Of a stretch of DNA of 64,000 nt, positions 25,790 to 33,771 are shown piece after piece. How positions within the stretch are numbered: the first letter of the stretch is position 1; every line of letters begins with the position of its first letter. Origin of the DNA: Herbidospora cretacea (GTDB lineage: Bacteria; Actinomycetota; Actinomycetes; Streptosporangiales; Streptosporangiaceae); the NCBI RefSeq assembly GCF_001570605.1, contig NZ_BBXG01000016.1, positions 62,001 to 126,000 of the forward strand, given 5' to 3'. A program made the translations under genes and the position numbers. Under the pieces are notes generated by a model, which searched no databases, was not told the DNA's origin, and saw only the letters and a program-made list of their open reading frames with translations.

Positions 25790-26868
25790 CGCTGCTCTAC
25801 ACGGAGGTCGAGGAGGAACTGCGCACCGCCGTCCGCGACCTCCTCGCCGACAAGGCCCCCGCCGCCGCCGAGGGCGACAACGCCGCCGCCTGGAACGGGC
25901 TGGCCCGCGACATCGGCGTGGCCGGGCTGCTGGTGCCCGAGGCCTCGGGCGGAGCCGGGGCCTCCGCCCGCGAGGTCGCGGTGGTGCTGGAGGAACTGGG
26001 CCGGGCGGTGACGCCGGTGCCGTTCCTGACGTCGTCGGTGCTGGCGACCCGGGTGCTGCTGGACGCCGGATACGCCGACATCGCGCGGCTGGCGTCGGGG
26101 GAGGCGACGGCGGCGCTGTGCGTGTCGCTGGCCGCCTCGCCCTATCGGGACGTGACGACCGCCGCCGTCGACGCCGACATCGTCGGGAAGCGGCCGGCGT
26201 CGGTGAGCCTGGAGAACGAGCGGGTGAGCGGGCGGTTCACCGGGGTGGCCGGCGCTCTGGGCGCCGACCTGTTCGTGGTGCCGGGCGAAGACGGCCTGGT
26301 GGCCGTGGTGGAGGCCGAGCGGGCGCGGGTCGAGCCGGTCGTCTCCCTGGACGTGACCCGGCCGCTGGCCACCGTCACCTTCGACGGGGCTCCGGCCGTG
26401 GTGCTCGACGGCGGGTCGGTGCCGGAGGCGCTGCTGTTCACCGCCGGGCTGCTCGCCTCCGAGCAGGTGGGCGTCGCGGAGTGGTGCCTGACCACGACGG
26501 TGGCCTACCTGAAGGAGCGGCGGCAGTTCGCGCGGCCGGTGGGGTCGTTCCAGGCGCTCAAGCACCGGCTCGCCGATCTCTGGCTGGAGGTCGCCGGGGC
26601 GCGGGCGGCGGCGCGGAACGCCGCCGACCAGCTCGCCTCGGGGTCCGACGCCCGGGTGGCCGTGGCGGTCGCGGCGGCGCACTGCGGTGAGGTCGCGGTA
26701 CGGGTGGCGGAGGAGGCCCTCCAGCTTCACGGAGGTATCGGGATGACCTGGGAGCATCCCGTTCACCTCTATCTGAAGCGGGCCAAGGCCGACGCGATCG
26801 CCTTCGGCACCCCCGGCGACCACCGCACCGCGCTGGCTCCGCTGGTCGGGCTTCCGGCCCCGGAGTAG
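25786..26868 (+). CDS. Acyl-CoA dehydrogenase, small partner subunit
   Basis: 360 residues, starting at the ATG that overlaps the previous stop. The N-terminal ACAD helix domain has GLLVPEASGGAGASAREVAVVLEELGR. The middle domain is degenerate. The C-terminal domain has KERRQFARPVGSFQALKH and ALQLHGGIGMTWEHPVH, the conserved FAD-contacting segment. The weak middle domain and the coupling to 24617-25789 suggest an alpha2beta2 enzyme in which the two chains share the active sites. Confidence 0.88.
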   Translation: MTLLYTEVEEELRTAVRDLLADKAPAAAEGDNAAAWNGLARDIGVAGLLVPEASGGAGASAREVAVVLEELGRAVTPVPFLTSSVLATRVLLDAGYADIARLASGEATAALCVSLAASPYRDVTTAAVDADIVGKRPASVSLENERVSGRFTGVAGALGADLFVVPGEDGLVAVVEAERARVEPVVSLDVTRPLATVTFDGAPAVVLDGGSVPEALLFTAGLLASEQVGVAEWCLTTTVAYLKERRQFARPVGSFQALKHRLADLWLEVAGARAAARNAADQLASGSDARVAVAVAAAHCGEVAVRVAEEALQLHGGIGMTWEHPVHLYLKRAKADAIAFGTPGDHRTALAPLVGLPAPE

Positions 26869-26889
26869 CCGTCGCGACGCGCGGCGGGC

Positions 26890-26964
26890 GCGGCCGGTCG
26901 GCGCCGGGTTCGGCGCGGGCCGGGGGCGGCGGGCGGCGCCGTGGTGGGCGGAGCCGTAACGGAG
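26890..26964 (-). repeat. Dispersed intergenic repeat B, copy 1 (75 bp)
   Basis: A very GC-rich block from GCGGCCGGTCGGCGCC to GGCGGAGCCGTAACGGAG. A close copy is at 30997-31070. It ends 3 bases from the stop codon of the TetR gene, on whose downstream side it lies; the acyl-CoA operon ends on its other side. Confidence 0.8.
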
Positions 26965-26967
26965 AAG

Positions 26968-27567
26968 TCAGTTAGAAGGCGTCAGTGACCTGAGGAGGAG
27001 GTCGGCGAAGTAGCGGCCGACCTCGTCGCCGGTGAGCGGGCCGTCGGGGTGGTACCAGGTGCCGAGGTGGTGGACCGAGCCGAAGAAGAAGTCGACCACC
27101 ATCTCGGCCGGGACGTCGGCGCGGAAGACGCCCTCCTCCTGGCCTTCGAGGACGAGGTCGCGGAAGCGCTCGTGGTAGCGGCGGCGCTCGGCCCGGACGA
27201 TCTTGCGGGTGTCGGGGGCCAGCTGGTGGTTCGACCTGAAAAAGATCTTCGAATCGTCGAGGTTGTCGACTGTGGTGTTGATCACATCGGCCGCCGCGGC
27301 GTGCAGGCGCTCCGCGACGGTTCCCTCACCGTCGGCGAAATGCCGCAGGCGGTCCATCTGCATGCGGAGGACCCGGCCGTAGATCTCGTGAAGAAGATCA
27401 TCTTTGGAGTCGAAATAGTGGTACATGGCCCCTTTTGTCACGCCCGCGGCCGCTACGATTTCCTGGACGGACGTGCTCTCGAAGCCCTTGTCGGCGAACA
27501 GACGCGTCGCCGCCGACAGCAACCGCTGGCGTACCGGTTCCTCGACGGACGTGCCCAACCGCGCCAT
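26968..27567 (-). CDS. TetR-family regulator of acyl-CoA metabolism
   Basis: 199 residues. N-terminal HTH with RLFADKGFESTSVQEIVAAAGVTKGAMYHYFDSKDDLL-type helices, and a C-terminal ligand domain containing FFFGSVHHLGTWYHPDGPLT, as in KstR2- and FadR-like TetR proteins that sense acyl-CoAs. It is convergent with the 22342-26868 operon. A palindrome in its own promoter shares the core of the one before the operon, supporting repression of both. Confidence 0.9.
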   Translation of the reverse strand: MARLGTSVEEPVRQRLLSAATRLFADKGFESTSVQEIVAAAGVTKGAMYHYFDSKDDLLHEIYGRVLRMQMDRLRHFADGEGTVAERLHAAAADVINTTVDNLDDSKIFFRSNHQLAPDTRKIVRAERRRYHERFRDLVLEGQEEGVFRADVPAEMVVDFFFGSVHHLGTWYHPDGPLTGDEVGRYFADLLLRSLTPSN

Positions 27568-27593
27568 GCCGACCTCCTCTGATCGACGACCAG

Positions 27594-27613
27594 CATACCG
27601 ACTGGTCGGTCAA
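27594..27613. promoter_or_regulatory. TetR operator candidate (autoregulation)
   Basis: CATACCGACTGGTCGGTCAA contains the perfect palindrome ACCGAC-TG-GTCGGT at 27597-27610. It shares CATACCG-x-CTGGTCGGT with the site at 22312 and lies about 27 bases upstream of the TetR start. Confidence 0.7.
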
Positions 27614-27666
27614 GACGAGGCTGATTACCCCGGTGGTGGCGTAAGTGTGCTAGTTCCATCACCATC

Positions 27667-28500
27667 GTGGATCTGGAATCCCTGATCGGGTACGCCTTAG
27701 GCAAAGCTGCCCTAACCATCCGGGAGTGCAGGGTGCCCAACGGGTCCATCTATGTCCCGCGCGACGAGAAGTTCACCGGGTCGTCGCCCCAGAACCTGTA
27801 CTTGACCTTCTGGCTCGCCGGCCGCAAGAACCGCCTCCGGCTGCGCGCCGCCTACACGGTGGCCGGCTTCGTCGCCGGCCACCTCCTCGCCGCCCGCCTC
27901 GGCTGGAACGCCTTCGCCACGGGAGTCGTCCTGGGCGCCCTGGCCGGCGGCACCGACGCCTTCATCGCCTGGCGCTCCCACGAGCGCACCGCCGTCTGGC
28001 GCGGCAAACGCCGGGGCGAGGTCCGCACCGGCCGCATCCTCCGCATGATGCTGCGCCGCCGCGGCTACCGCGTGATGGACGGACGCGCCGTGCCCGGCAA
28101 GGCCTCGGTCGACCACCTGATCATCGGCCCCGGCGGGCTGTGGATCGTCGACAACGAGGCCTGGTCGCCCGACACGATCGTGGCCAAGCACGGCAAACGC
28201 CTCTTCTTCGACGAGAAGTACGGCACCAGCGTGGCCAAGGGCCTCATCGGCGCCGCCACCGACCTGGCCGAGGTCCTGTCGAGGGAGACCGGCGTCCAGG
28301 TGACGATCAGCCCCGTGCTCGCGTTGCACGGATGCACGATCGCCAACCGCTCAGGCGTGGTCAGCGGCGAGGGCTTGACCGTGGCCTACCCCCGCAAGAT
28401 CCCCGGCGTCATCCGCCGCAATCCCACCGCCCAGCTCGACGCCGAGCAGGTCGAACTACTCAGCCGGACGGCTGCGCGCATCCTCCGACGGATGAGCTAG
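27667..28500 (+). CDS. NERD-domain (nuclease-related) membrane-associated protein
   Basis: 277 residues. Residues about 55-105 hold two hydrophobic segments (AYTVAGFVAGHLLAARLG and FATGVVLGALAGGTDAF). The NERD domain follows (about 120-235), with RTGRILRMMLRRRGYRVMDG, SVDHLIIGPGGLWIVDNEAW and a later VLALHG strand. NERD domains resemble restriction-endonuclease folds; the Asp in VDHLIIG and the acidic residues of VDNEAW fill the expected catalytic positions. GTG start. The last 45 bases overlap the ltrA gene tail to tail. Confidence 0.82.
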   Translation: MDLESLIGYALGKAALTIRECRVPNGSIYVPRDEKFTGSSPQNLYLTFWLAGRKNRLRLRAAYTVAGFVAGHLLAARLGWNAFATGVVLGALAGGTDAFIAWRSHERTAVWRGKRRGEVRTGRILRMMLRRRGYRVMDGRAVPGKASVDHLIIGPGGLWIVDNEAWSPDTIVAKHGKRLFFDEKYGTSVAKGLIGAATDLAEVLSRETGVQVTISPVLALHGCTIANRSGVVSGEGLTVAYPRKIPGVIRRNPTAQLDAEQVELLSRTAARILRRMS

Positions 28501-29655
28501 CAGCTCCTTCGCCAGCAGCGCGACCACGATCAGGGCCGTGACCAGTGCCGTCCACGGCCCTCCGATCACCGTCGCCAGCGGCGTCAGCGCCAGCACGACC
28601 ATCCCCGCGGCGGCGAACACGACCGGCTTCAGGTCCCGCCTGCCGTTGGCCAGCGCGTCGATGGCCGCGAACGCGAACAGGAACACCGCCACCGGCACCG
28701 TGAGCGCCAGCGCGACCCCCCATTCGGGCAGGTGCGCGCCGTGGCCCCCCACCGACGCCGCGATCACCGCCACCCCCGCCCCGCCGGCCGCGATGGCGGC
28801 GAGGATGAAGTAGTGGCCGTACGACCAGATGTAGGTCGTCCTGGGGTTGGTCCGGAGCGCCCGGTGGTCCATGTAGCCGAAGTAGAGCCACCACACCGAC
28901 AGCGAGATCAGCAGCGCCGCCACGGCCAGGACGATCAGGTCGAGGACATGGCCCTGCGCCGCGAACGCCCCCTGGATGGCCAGCGTCGCCGCGGTGATCG
29001 ACTCGCCGATGACGATCAGGGTGAACAGGCCGAAGCGCTCGGCGATGTGATGGGCGTGGAACCCGCCCTGGTCGGCGTTCCAGCCCGCGAACCACGGCAC
29101 CGACAGGTCGACCAGGAACAGGACGATGAACGCCAGGATCCGGTAGTCGTCCGGCAGCAGCAGTTGCAGCACCCAGAGGACCTGCACGGCCGTGGTCCCC
29201 GCCGCCAGCTTGATCGCCAGCGTCCGGACCGCCGGATGCTCCCGCCCCGCCCGCAGCCACTGCGCCACATAGGCGATGCGCATGATGACGTAACCGAGCA
29301 CGGTCCAGCGGAAGTCGAGATCGTCGAACGCCGCCGGAACCCCCGCCGCCAGCACCAGCGACCCCGCGATCTGAACGAACGCCAGGATCCGGTAGGGCCC
29401 GTCGTCGGTGTCGAAGGCGCTGGCGAACCACGTGAACGAGATCCACGCCCACCAGATCGCCCCGAAGAGCATCAGATAACTGATGACCCCCTCGGCGGCG
29501 TGCCCTTCGAGCAGGGCGTGATCGAGCTGCGCGGCGACCTGCGCGACCGCGGTGACGAATACCAGGTCGAAGAGCAGCTCAAGCGGCGTGGCGGTACGGT
29601 GCGGTTCGGACGGGTCACGAGCGACCATCCCGGTCTTCCAGGGCATGCCCCGCAT
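28456..29655 (-). CDS. LtrA-family membrane protein (low temperature requirement A)
   Basis: 399 residues with about 11 membrane segments. The N-terminal signature ATPLELLFDLVFVTAVAQVA and the mid-protein HIAERFGLFTLIVIGESI are diagnostic of the LtrA family, whose function is not firmly known. ATG 29655 follows GAGAGGG by about 9 bases, but that ribosome site lies in the end of a TnpB-type IS element, so the native 5' leader may have been replaced. The first codons overlap the tnpB reading frame by 41 bases. Confidence 0.87.
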   Translation of the reverse strand: MRGMPWKTGMVARDPSEPHRTATPLELLFDLVFVTAVAQVAAQLDHALLEGHAAEGVISYLMLFGAIWWAWISFTWFASAFDTDDGPYRILAFVQIAGSLVLAAGVPAAFDDLDFRWTVLGYVIMRIAYVAQWLRAGREHPAVRTLAIKLAAGTTAVQVLWVLQLLLPDDYRILAFIVLFLVDLSVPWFAGWNADQGGFHAHHIAERFGLFTLIVIGESITAATLAIQGAFAAQGHVLDLIVLAVAALLISLSVWWLYFGYMDHRALRTNPRTTYIWSYGHYFILAAIAAGGAGVAVIAASVGGHGAHLPEWGVALALTVPVAVFLFAFAAIDALANGRRDLKPVVFAAAGMVVLALTPLATVIGGPWTALVTALIVVALLAKELLAHPSEDARSRPAE

Positions 29656-30904
29656 CTTGACATCCCTCTCGCCTAACAGGCGGGATTCTCCCTTGGAGCG
29701 CCGCCGAGGCGGGCAGCGTGGAGTGGGTTCCTGCTTCAACGACTGGCGCAGGTCCGGAATCCGGTCCTGCCTGGTCTCCACAGGCGTTTCGCCTCTCGGC
29801 TCGTCCAGCCGCGAGGATGTTCTTCGCCGCGTTGTGGTCACGGTCGTGGGTGACGCCGCAGCCGCAGGTCCATTCGCGGACGTCGAGCGGCATCCTGCCG
29901 GCGATGACGCCGCAGGCCGAGCAGCGTCTGGACGAGGGGAACCAGCGGTCGATCCTGGCGAACGTCCGGCCATGCAGCGTGGCCTTGTACGCCAGCATGG
30001 TCGTGAACTGCGACCAGCCCGCGTCATGCACGGACTTGGCCAGCCGGGTGCGGGCGAGACCGGACACCGACAGGTTCTCCACGTAGACCGCTTGGTTGTC
30101 GCGGATCAACTGGGTGGAGAGTTTGTGGGCGTGGTCTCGGCGAGCATCGGCCACCTTGGCGTGAGCCCTGGCGACCTTCACCACGGCCTTCTTCCGGTTC
30201 TGGCTGCCCTTCTCCTTGCGGGCCAGGGACTGCTGGGCTTTGCGTAAACGGCGTTCGGCGCGGCGCAGGAAACGTGGGTTGTCCACCTTTCTGCCGTCGG
30301 ACGTGACCAAGAAGTGGGTCAGCCCAAGATCGACGCCTACTTCAGAGGACACCTCCGGTAACGGTTCGTCAGACGTCTGCACGACGAAGGAAGCGAAGTA
30401 CCGTCCGGCGGTGTCCTTCGTCACGGTCACCGACGACGGCTGCGACGGTAGTCGGCGCGACCAGCGGACCGGGACGTCTCCGATCTTCGGCAGGCGTAGC
30501 CTTCCGGCCGGGGTGACCTTGAACTTGGCGTTCTTGGTGAATCGGATCGACTGCCGTGAATCCTTGCGCGAGCGGAACCGTGGGGGAGCCATCTGCGGGC
30601 CCTTCCGCCGCCCGGTGGCCGAAGCGAAGAAGTTGCGGTAGGCGGTGTTCAGGTCGGCAAGAGCCTGTTGGAGCAGGACGGCCGACACCTCGCCCAACCA
30701 CGCCCGCTCCGGTGTCTTCTTCGCCTCGGTGATGAGCCGCTTGGACAAATCTCCATCCGAGACGTAAGGCAAGCCCTGTTCACGGGCCTCGTGCCGCAGG
30801 CGCAGCCCGTCGTTGAACACCGTACGCGCGCACCCAAACGCCCTGGCCAGAGATTCGCGCTGACCCGCGGTGGGGTAGAGGCGGAAGTTATACCTGAGCT
30901 GCAC
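29615..30904 (-). CDS. tnpB: TnpB (IS200/IS605 family, OrfB), RNA-guided nuclease homologue
   Basis: 429 residues. N-terminal HTH-like MQLRYNFRLYPTAGQ. RuvC-like residues: Asp192 in GVDLGLTHF, Glu276 in VYVENLSVSGL and Asp354/356 in HDRDHNAAKNIL. The zinc ribbon is CSACG (328/331) with CGCG (347/349). All catalytic positions are intact, so the protein could be active. The C-terminal 70 residues run through the element's end into the ltrA start, as often happens where the frame overlaps the guide RNA. No tnpA is in the window, so movement would need a transposase elsewhere. GTG start with a poor ribosome site. Confidence 0.92.
   Translation of the reverse strand: MQLRYNFRLYPTAGQRESLARAFGCARTVFNDGLRLRHEAREQGLPYVSDGDLSKRLITEAKKTPERAWLGEVSAVLLQQALADLNTAYRNFFASATGRRKGPQMAPPRFRSRKDSRQSIRFTKNAKFKVTPAGRLRLPKIGDVPVRWSRRLPSQPSSVTVTKDTAGRYFASFVVQTSDEPLPEVSSEVGVDLGLTHFLVTSDGRKVDNPRFLRRAERRLRKAQQSLARKEKGSQNRKKAVVKVARAHAKVADARRDHAHKLSTQLIRDNQAVYVENLSVSGLARTRLAKSVHDAGWSQFTTMLAYKATLHGRTFARIDRWFPSSRRCSACGVIAGRMPLDVREWTCGCGVTHDRDHNAAKNILAAGRAERRNACGDQAGPDSGPAPVVEAGTHSTLPASAALQGRIPPVRREGCQDAGHALEDRDGRS
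29657..29760 (-). ncRNA. Putative omega (right-end) RNA scaffold of TnpB
   Basis: In characterised TnpB systems an RNA from the 3' part of tnpB through the right-end hairpin folds into the scaffold, and the adjacent flanking DNA supplies the guide. Here that segment would end at the 29662-29686 hairpin, so the guide would read into ltrA. The 5' boundary is arbitrary; no promoter is identified. Confidence 0.35.
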
Positions 30905-30965
30905 AGAGTCAATTACATCATCGACTCCTAGATGTTTATATAGGTGTACTGAACTATTACTGGCA
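29657..30965 (-). mobile_element. IS200/IS605-type (tnpB-only) element
   Basis: The right end is placed at the hairpin 29662-29686 (ATCCC and GCCT pairing with AGGC and GGGAT on the tnpB strand) followed by GTCAA, the usual layout for this family. The left end lies in the AT-rich stretch 30905-30965, which stands out against GC-rich surroundings; its exact position is uncertain. There are no terminal inverted repeats or target duplications, as expected for the family. Confidence 0.65.
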
Positions 30966-30996
30966 AGAGGCGACCTTGTGGTGGCGAGGAGCCATT

Positions 30997-31070
30997 GCGG
31001 CCGGTTGGCGCCGGTTACGGCGTGGCTTGGGACGGCGGGCGGTGCCGGGGTGGGCGGAGCCGTAACGGAG
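30997..31070 (-). repeat. Dispersed intergenic repeat B, copy 2 (74 bp)
   Basis: A close match to 26890-26964, with an identical 18-base right end GGCGGAGCCGTAACGGAG. It ends 8 bases from the stop codon of the gene at 31079-31522, again immediately downstream of a minus-strand gene. Confidence 0.8.
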
Positions 31071-31078
31071 GAGGCTTC

Positions 31079-31522
31079 TCAGCCGGGCCAGAACTGGAAG
31101 GTGAACGTCTCGTCCATGGGGTCGTCTTCTTCTTCGTCGTAGTCATCCGGCACGTCGGCGGGCGTTCGCGTGATGCGGACGTGCCAGGTGGCGTTCTCTT
31201 CTCCCAGATCGATGTGGGGGAGAACGTCTCCGCTGACGAGGACGAAGGGGCCTATTTTCCCTGAGACCAGCCGGACGGAGAGGTCGACGGCGTCTGCGCT
31301 GCGGGGCGGGGCTCCGTCCCAGCGCTGGAGGACGACGTCGGAATGGCGGGTGTTGAAGTTGCTCAGCGCGGTGAGACTGCCGTCCGCCGCACCCGCGAAT
31401 GAGCCGGGAGCGACGAACGCCTCCTCGAAAGGGCCCGAACCCCTTATGGCGTCGATGTCCGCCAGGAGAAGTGTGCTGTTCCAGATGAGAACCACCAGCT
31501 TGAGTTCGTCCCGCAACGGCAT
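31079..31522 (-). CDS. Hypothetical protein (147 aa)
   Basis: A soluble, acidic protein with no signal peptide or membrane segment. It reads as beta-rich: ELKLVVLIWNST at the N-terminus, WHVRITRTPADVP near 115, then an acidic DDYDEEEDD patch and ETFTFQFWPG at the end. GAGAAGGAG is the ribosome site. The gene follows the VWA gene by 12 bases and is probably the third member of the MoxR-VWA operon. No family recognised. Confidence 0.7.
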   Translation of the reverse strand: MPLRDELKLVVLIWNSTLLLADIDAIRGSGPFEEAFVAPGSFAGAADGSLTALSNFNTRHSDVVLQRWDGAPPRSADAVDLSVRLVSGKIGPFVLVSGDVLPHIDLGEENATWHVRITRTPADVPDDYDEEEDDPMDETFTFQFWPG

Positions 31523-31534
31523 GCCGGCTCCTTC

Positions 31535-32842
31535 TCAGGCGATCTCTTCGATGAAGGTGGCCAGTTGGTGGACGTTTCGGCATTCGTGCATGGGGATGAC
31601 GGCGGCGTAGCCGCTGGCCACTGAGTCGCCGGTGTCCCATTGGTTTCTCGGCTCCGGGTTGAGCCAGTAGGCGTGACGGGTCTTTTCGGTGAGGCGTTTC
31701 AGGGTTTCGGTGTTGGGCGGCTGGTAGTTGGAGCGGGCGTCGCCGAGGATGAGGAGGCTGGTTTTCGGGGTGAGGGCGCTCGCGTAGCGTTCTTCGAAAC
31801 GCGTCAGGACCTGGCCGTAGTCGGTGCGGCCGAATCTGGTGATGTCGGCTTCACCGGTCATGCGGGTGATGGCGTCGAGGACGTCGGCGCCCGGCGCGAA
31901 ATACCCGGTGATCTCGTCGACGGTGTCGACGAAGGCGAAGGCTCTCACTTTGGTGAACTGCTCGCGCAGGGCGAAGGTGAGCAGCAGGGTGAACTGGGCG
32001 AAACTCGCGACCGAGTCGCTGGCGTCGGTGATGACGACCAGTTCCGGTTTGTGCGGGCGTTTCGGCCTCAGGTGAGTGGTGAGCGGGACGCCGCCCGACT
32101 GGAGCGACGCGCGGACCGTCCTGCGGAAGTCGAGCCTGCCCCGGTCGCCCTTCCGGTGTTTCATCGAGAGGCGGGTGGCCAGTCTTCTGGCCAGGGGATG
32201 GACCTCTCTGCGCAGTTCGGCGAGTTCGGCCTTGGTGACGCGGAGGAAGTCGCGGCGGTCGATCGGCGGTTTCACGGCCGATCTGGTGATGCGCTCGCGG
32301 CCCTGTTCCTCGGCGATTCTCCTGCGGACGTCGGTGGCCACCTCGGCCTCGAAAGCGGCGATGTTCGTGGCGATGCGCTGCCGCGCGATTTTCTCGGGCA
32401 GGCCGCCGCGTTCGCCCAGCAGGCGGGCGATCAGGGTCTGCGGCGAGAGGGCGCGCATGACCGGATAGGAGAACCACGACTGGCGGCCGGGGCCGGCCTG
32501 GACCTGGCCGAAGCGTTCGACCATCGCCTGGGCGAAGGCGCGGAACTCCGGGGTGTTCGGGTCTCCCCGCAGGAGTTCGGCCAGTTCCTCGCGGGGGTCG
32601 CCGTCGTGGTGTTTCGGCGGGCCCTGGGTCGTGGCGGGGAACCAGAGGTCGAAGAGGACGTCGAAGCCCTCGCGGTGCTGCGGGCGTTTCACCAGCGTCG
32701 CGGCGTAGGCCTCACGGAGGTTCTCCCGGACGGACAGGTCGAGATGGCGCAGGGCGTCGGCGGCGTCCAGCCCCTCGGCGAGGGAGACGGGGAGACCCGA
32801 CTCGCGCAGGGCGTGCACGAAACCGATGTGCCGGTCGATCAT
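31535..32842 (-). CDS. VWA-domain protein (CoxE-like), partner of MoxR ATPase
   Basis: 435 residues. The N-terminal half is helical and charged. The von Willebrand A domain (about 270-430) has the metal-site motif VVITDASDSVASF (D-x-S-x-S), and later RTDYGQVLTRFEERY and LLILGDARSNYQPP, where Thr/Asp complete the site. The ATG overlaps the MoxR stop (ATGA). MoxR/VWA pairs act as chaperone or insertase machines for metal cofactors or membrane complexes; no target enzyme is adjacent. Confidence 0.88.
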   Translation of the reverse strand: MIDRHIGFVHALRESGLPVSLAEGLDAADALRHLDLSVRENLREAYAATLVKRPQHREGFDVLFDLWFPATTQGPPKHHDGDPREELAELLRGDPNTPEFRAFAQAMVERFGQVQAGPGRQSWFSYPVMRALSPQTLIARLLGERGGLPEKIARQRIATNIAAFEAEVATDVRRRIAEEQGRERITRSAVKPPIDRRDFLRVTKAELAELRREVHPLARRLATRLSMKHRKGDRGRLDFRRTVRASLQSGGVPLTTHLRPKRPHKPELVVITDASDSVASFAQFTLLLTFALREQFTKVRAFAFVDTVDEITGYFAPGADVLDAITRMTGEADITRFGRTDYGQVLTRFEERYASALTPKTSLLILGDARSNYQPPNTETLKRLTEKTRHAYWLNPEPRNQWDTGDSVASGYAAVIPMHECRNVHQLATFIEEIA

Positions 32843-33681
32843 CGCAGGCCCAGTTCCTTGGCGGCCCGCTGCTGGTCGGAACGGTGTTTCAGCACGACGC
32901 CGAGGGTCTCCGCGACGGTCTGTTCGTCGAGGATCTCGCGGCCCAGGGCGAGCAGGGTGTGCGCCCAGTCGACGGTCTCGGCGATGCTCGGCGACTTCTT
33001 GAGTTCCAGGGCGCGGAGCGTGGCGGCCGTCCGGGCGAGCTGTTCGGCCAGCGTCTCCGCGATGCCGGGGACCTGTGCCCGGACGATGTCGCGTTCGCGT
33101 TCCGGGGTCGGATAGTCGAGGTGCAGATAGAGGCAGCGGCGTTTGAGCGCCTCGCTGAGTTCCCGGGTCGCGTTCGAGGTGAGGACGACGAAGGGTTTGC
33201 GCCCGGCGGTGATGGTGCCGAGCTCGGGGATGGTGATCTGGAAGTCGGAGAGGATCTCCAGCAGGAGTCCCTCCACCTCCACGTCGGCCTTGTCGGTCTC
33301 GTCGATCAGCAGGACGGTCGGCCGCTCCGCCCTGATCGCTTTCAGCAGGGGGCGTTCGAGGAGGAACTCCTCGCTGAAGATGTCGTCCCAGGCGTCGTCC
33401 TCGGCCTGGATCCGCAGGAGCTGCTTCTTGTAGTTCCACTCGTAGAGGGCCCTGGCCTCGTCGAGGCCCTCGTAGCACTGGAGCCGGATCAGGTCGGCTC
33501 CGGTCGCCTCGGCTATCGCCTTGGCGAGCTGGGTCTTGCCCACGCCCGCCGGGCCCTCGGCCAGGAGGGGCTTCTCCAGGACGCCGGCCAGGAAGACCGA
33601 TGTGGCGATGGAGTCGTCGGAGAGGTATCCGGTCTGTCCGAGACGGGTGGCGGCTTCCGACGGTGAGGCGAACCAGGTCAC
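32839..33681 (-). CDS. MoxR-family AAA+ ATPase
   Basis: 280 residues. Walker A is LLAEGPAGVGKTQLAKAI (about 40-55) and Walker B is PTVLLIDETDKADVEVEG (about 122). Sensor 1 is VLTSNATRELSEALKRRCLY (about 165), with the arginine finger in KRR. It forms a two-gene unit with the VWA gene, probably together with 31079-31522. The GTG start has AGGGA upstream. The role is ATP-driven remodelling or assembly with the VWA protein; substrate unknown. Confidence 0.9.
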   Translation of the reverse strand: MTWFASPSEAATRLGQTGYLSDDSIATSVFLAGVLEKPLLAEGPAGVGKTQLAKAIAEATGADLIRLQCYEGLDEARALYEWNYKKQLLRIQAEDDAWDDIFSEEFLLERPLLKAIRAERPTVLLIDETDKADVEVEGLLLEILSDFQITIPELGTITAGRKPFVVLTSNATRELSEALKRRCLYLHLDYPTPERERDIVRAQVPGIAETLAEQLARTAATLRALELKKSPSIAETVDWAHTLLALGREILDEQTVAETLGVVLKHRSDQQRAAKELGLR

Positions 33682-33771
33682 GTGGGCTTCCCTCTGGACG
33701 TACCGAATGATGTTCTAGTGTAGCCCGATTTGGTGGGGGTTCGGGGGTGCGGTAATCTTCAGGGGTCTTAA

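Noticed and set aside
29615-30965. Complete, autonomous IS605 with tnpA
   Set aside because: No Y1 transposase (tnpA) frame was found on either side; only tnpB is present.
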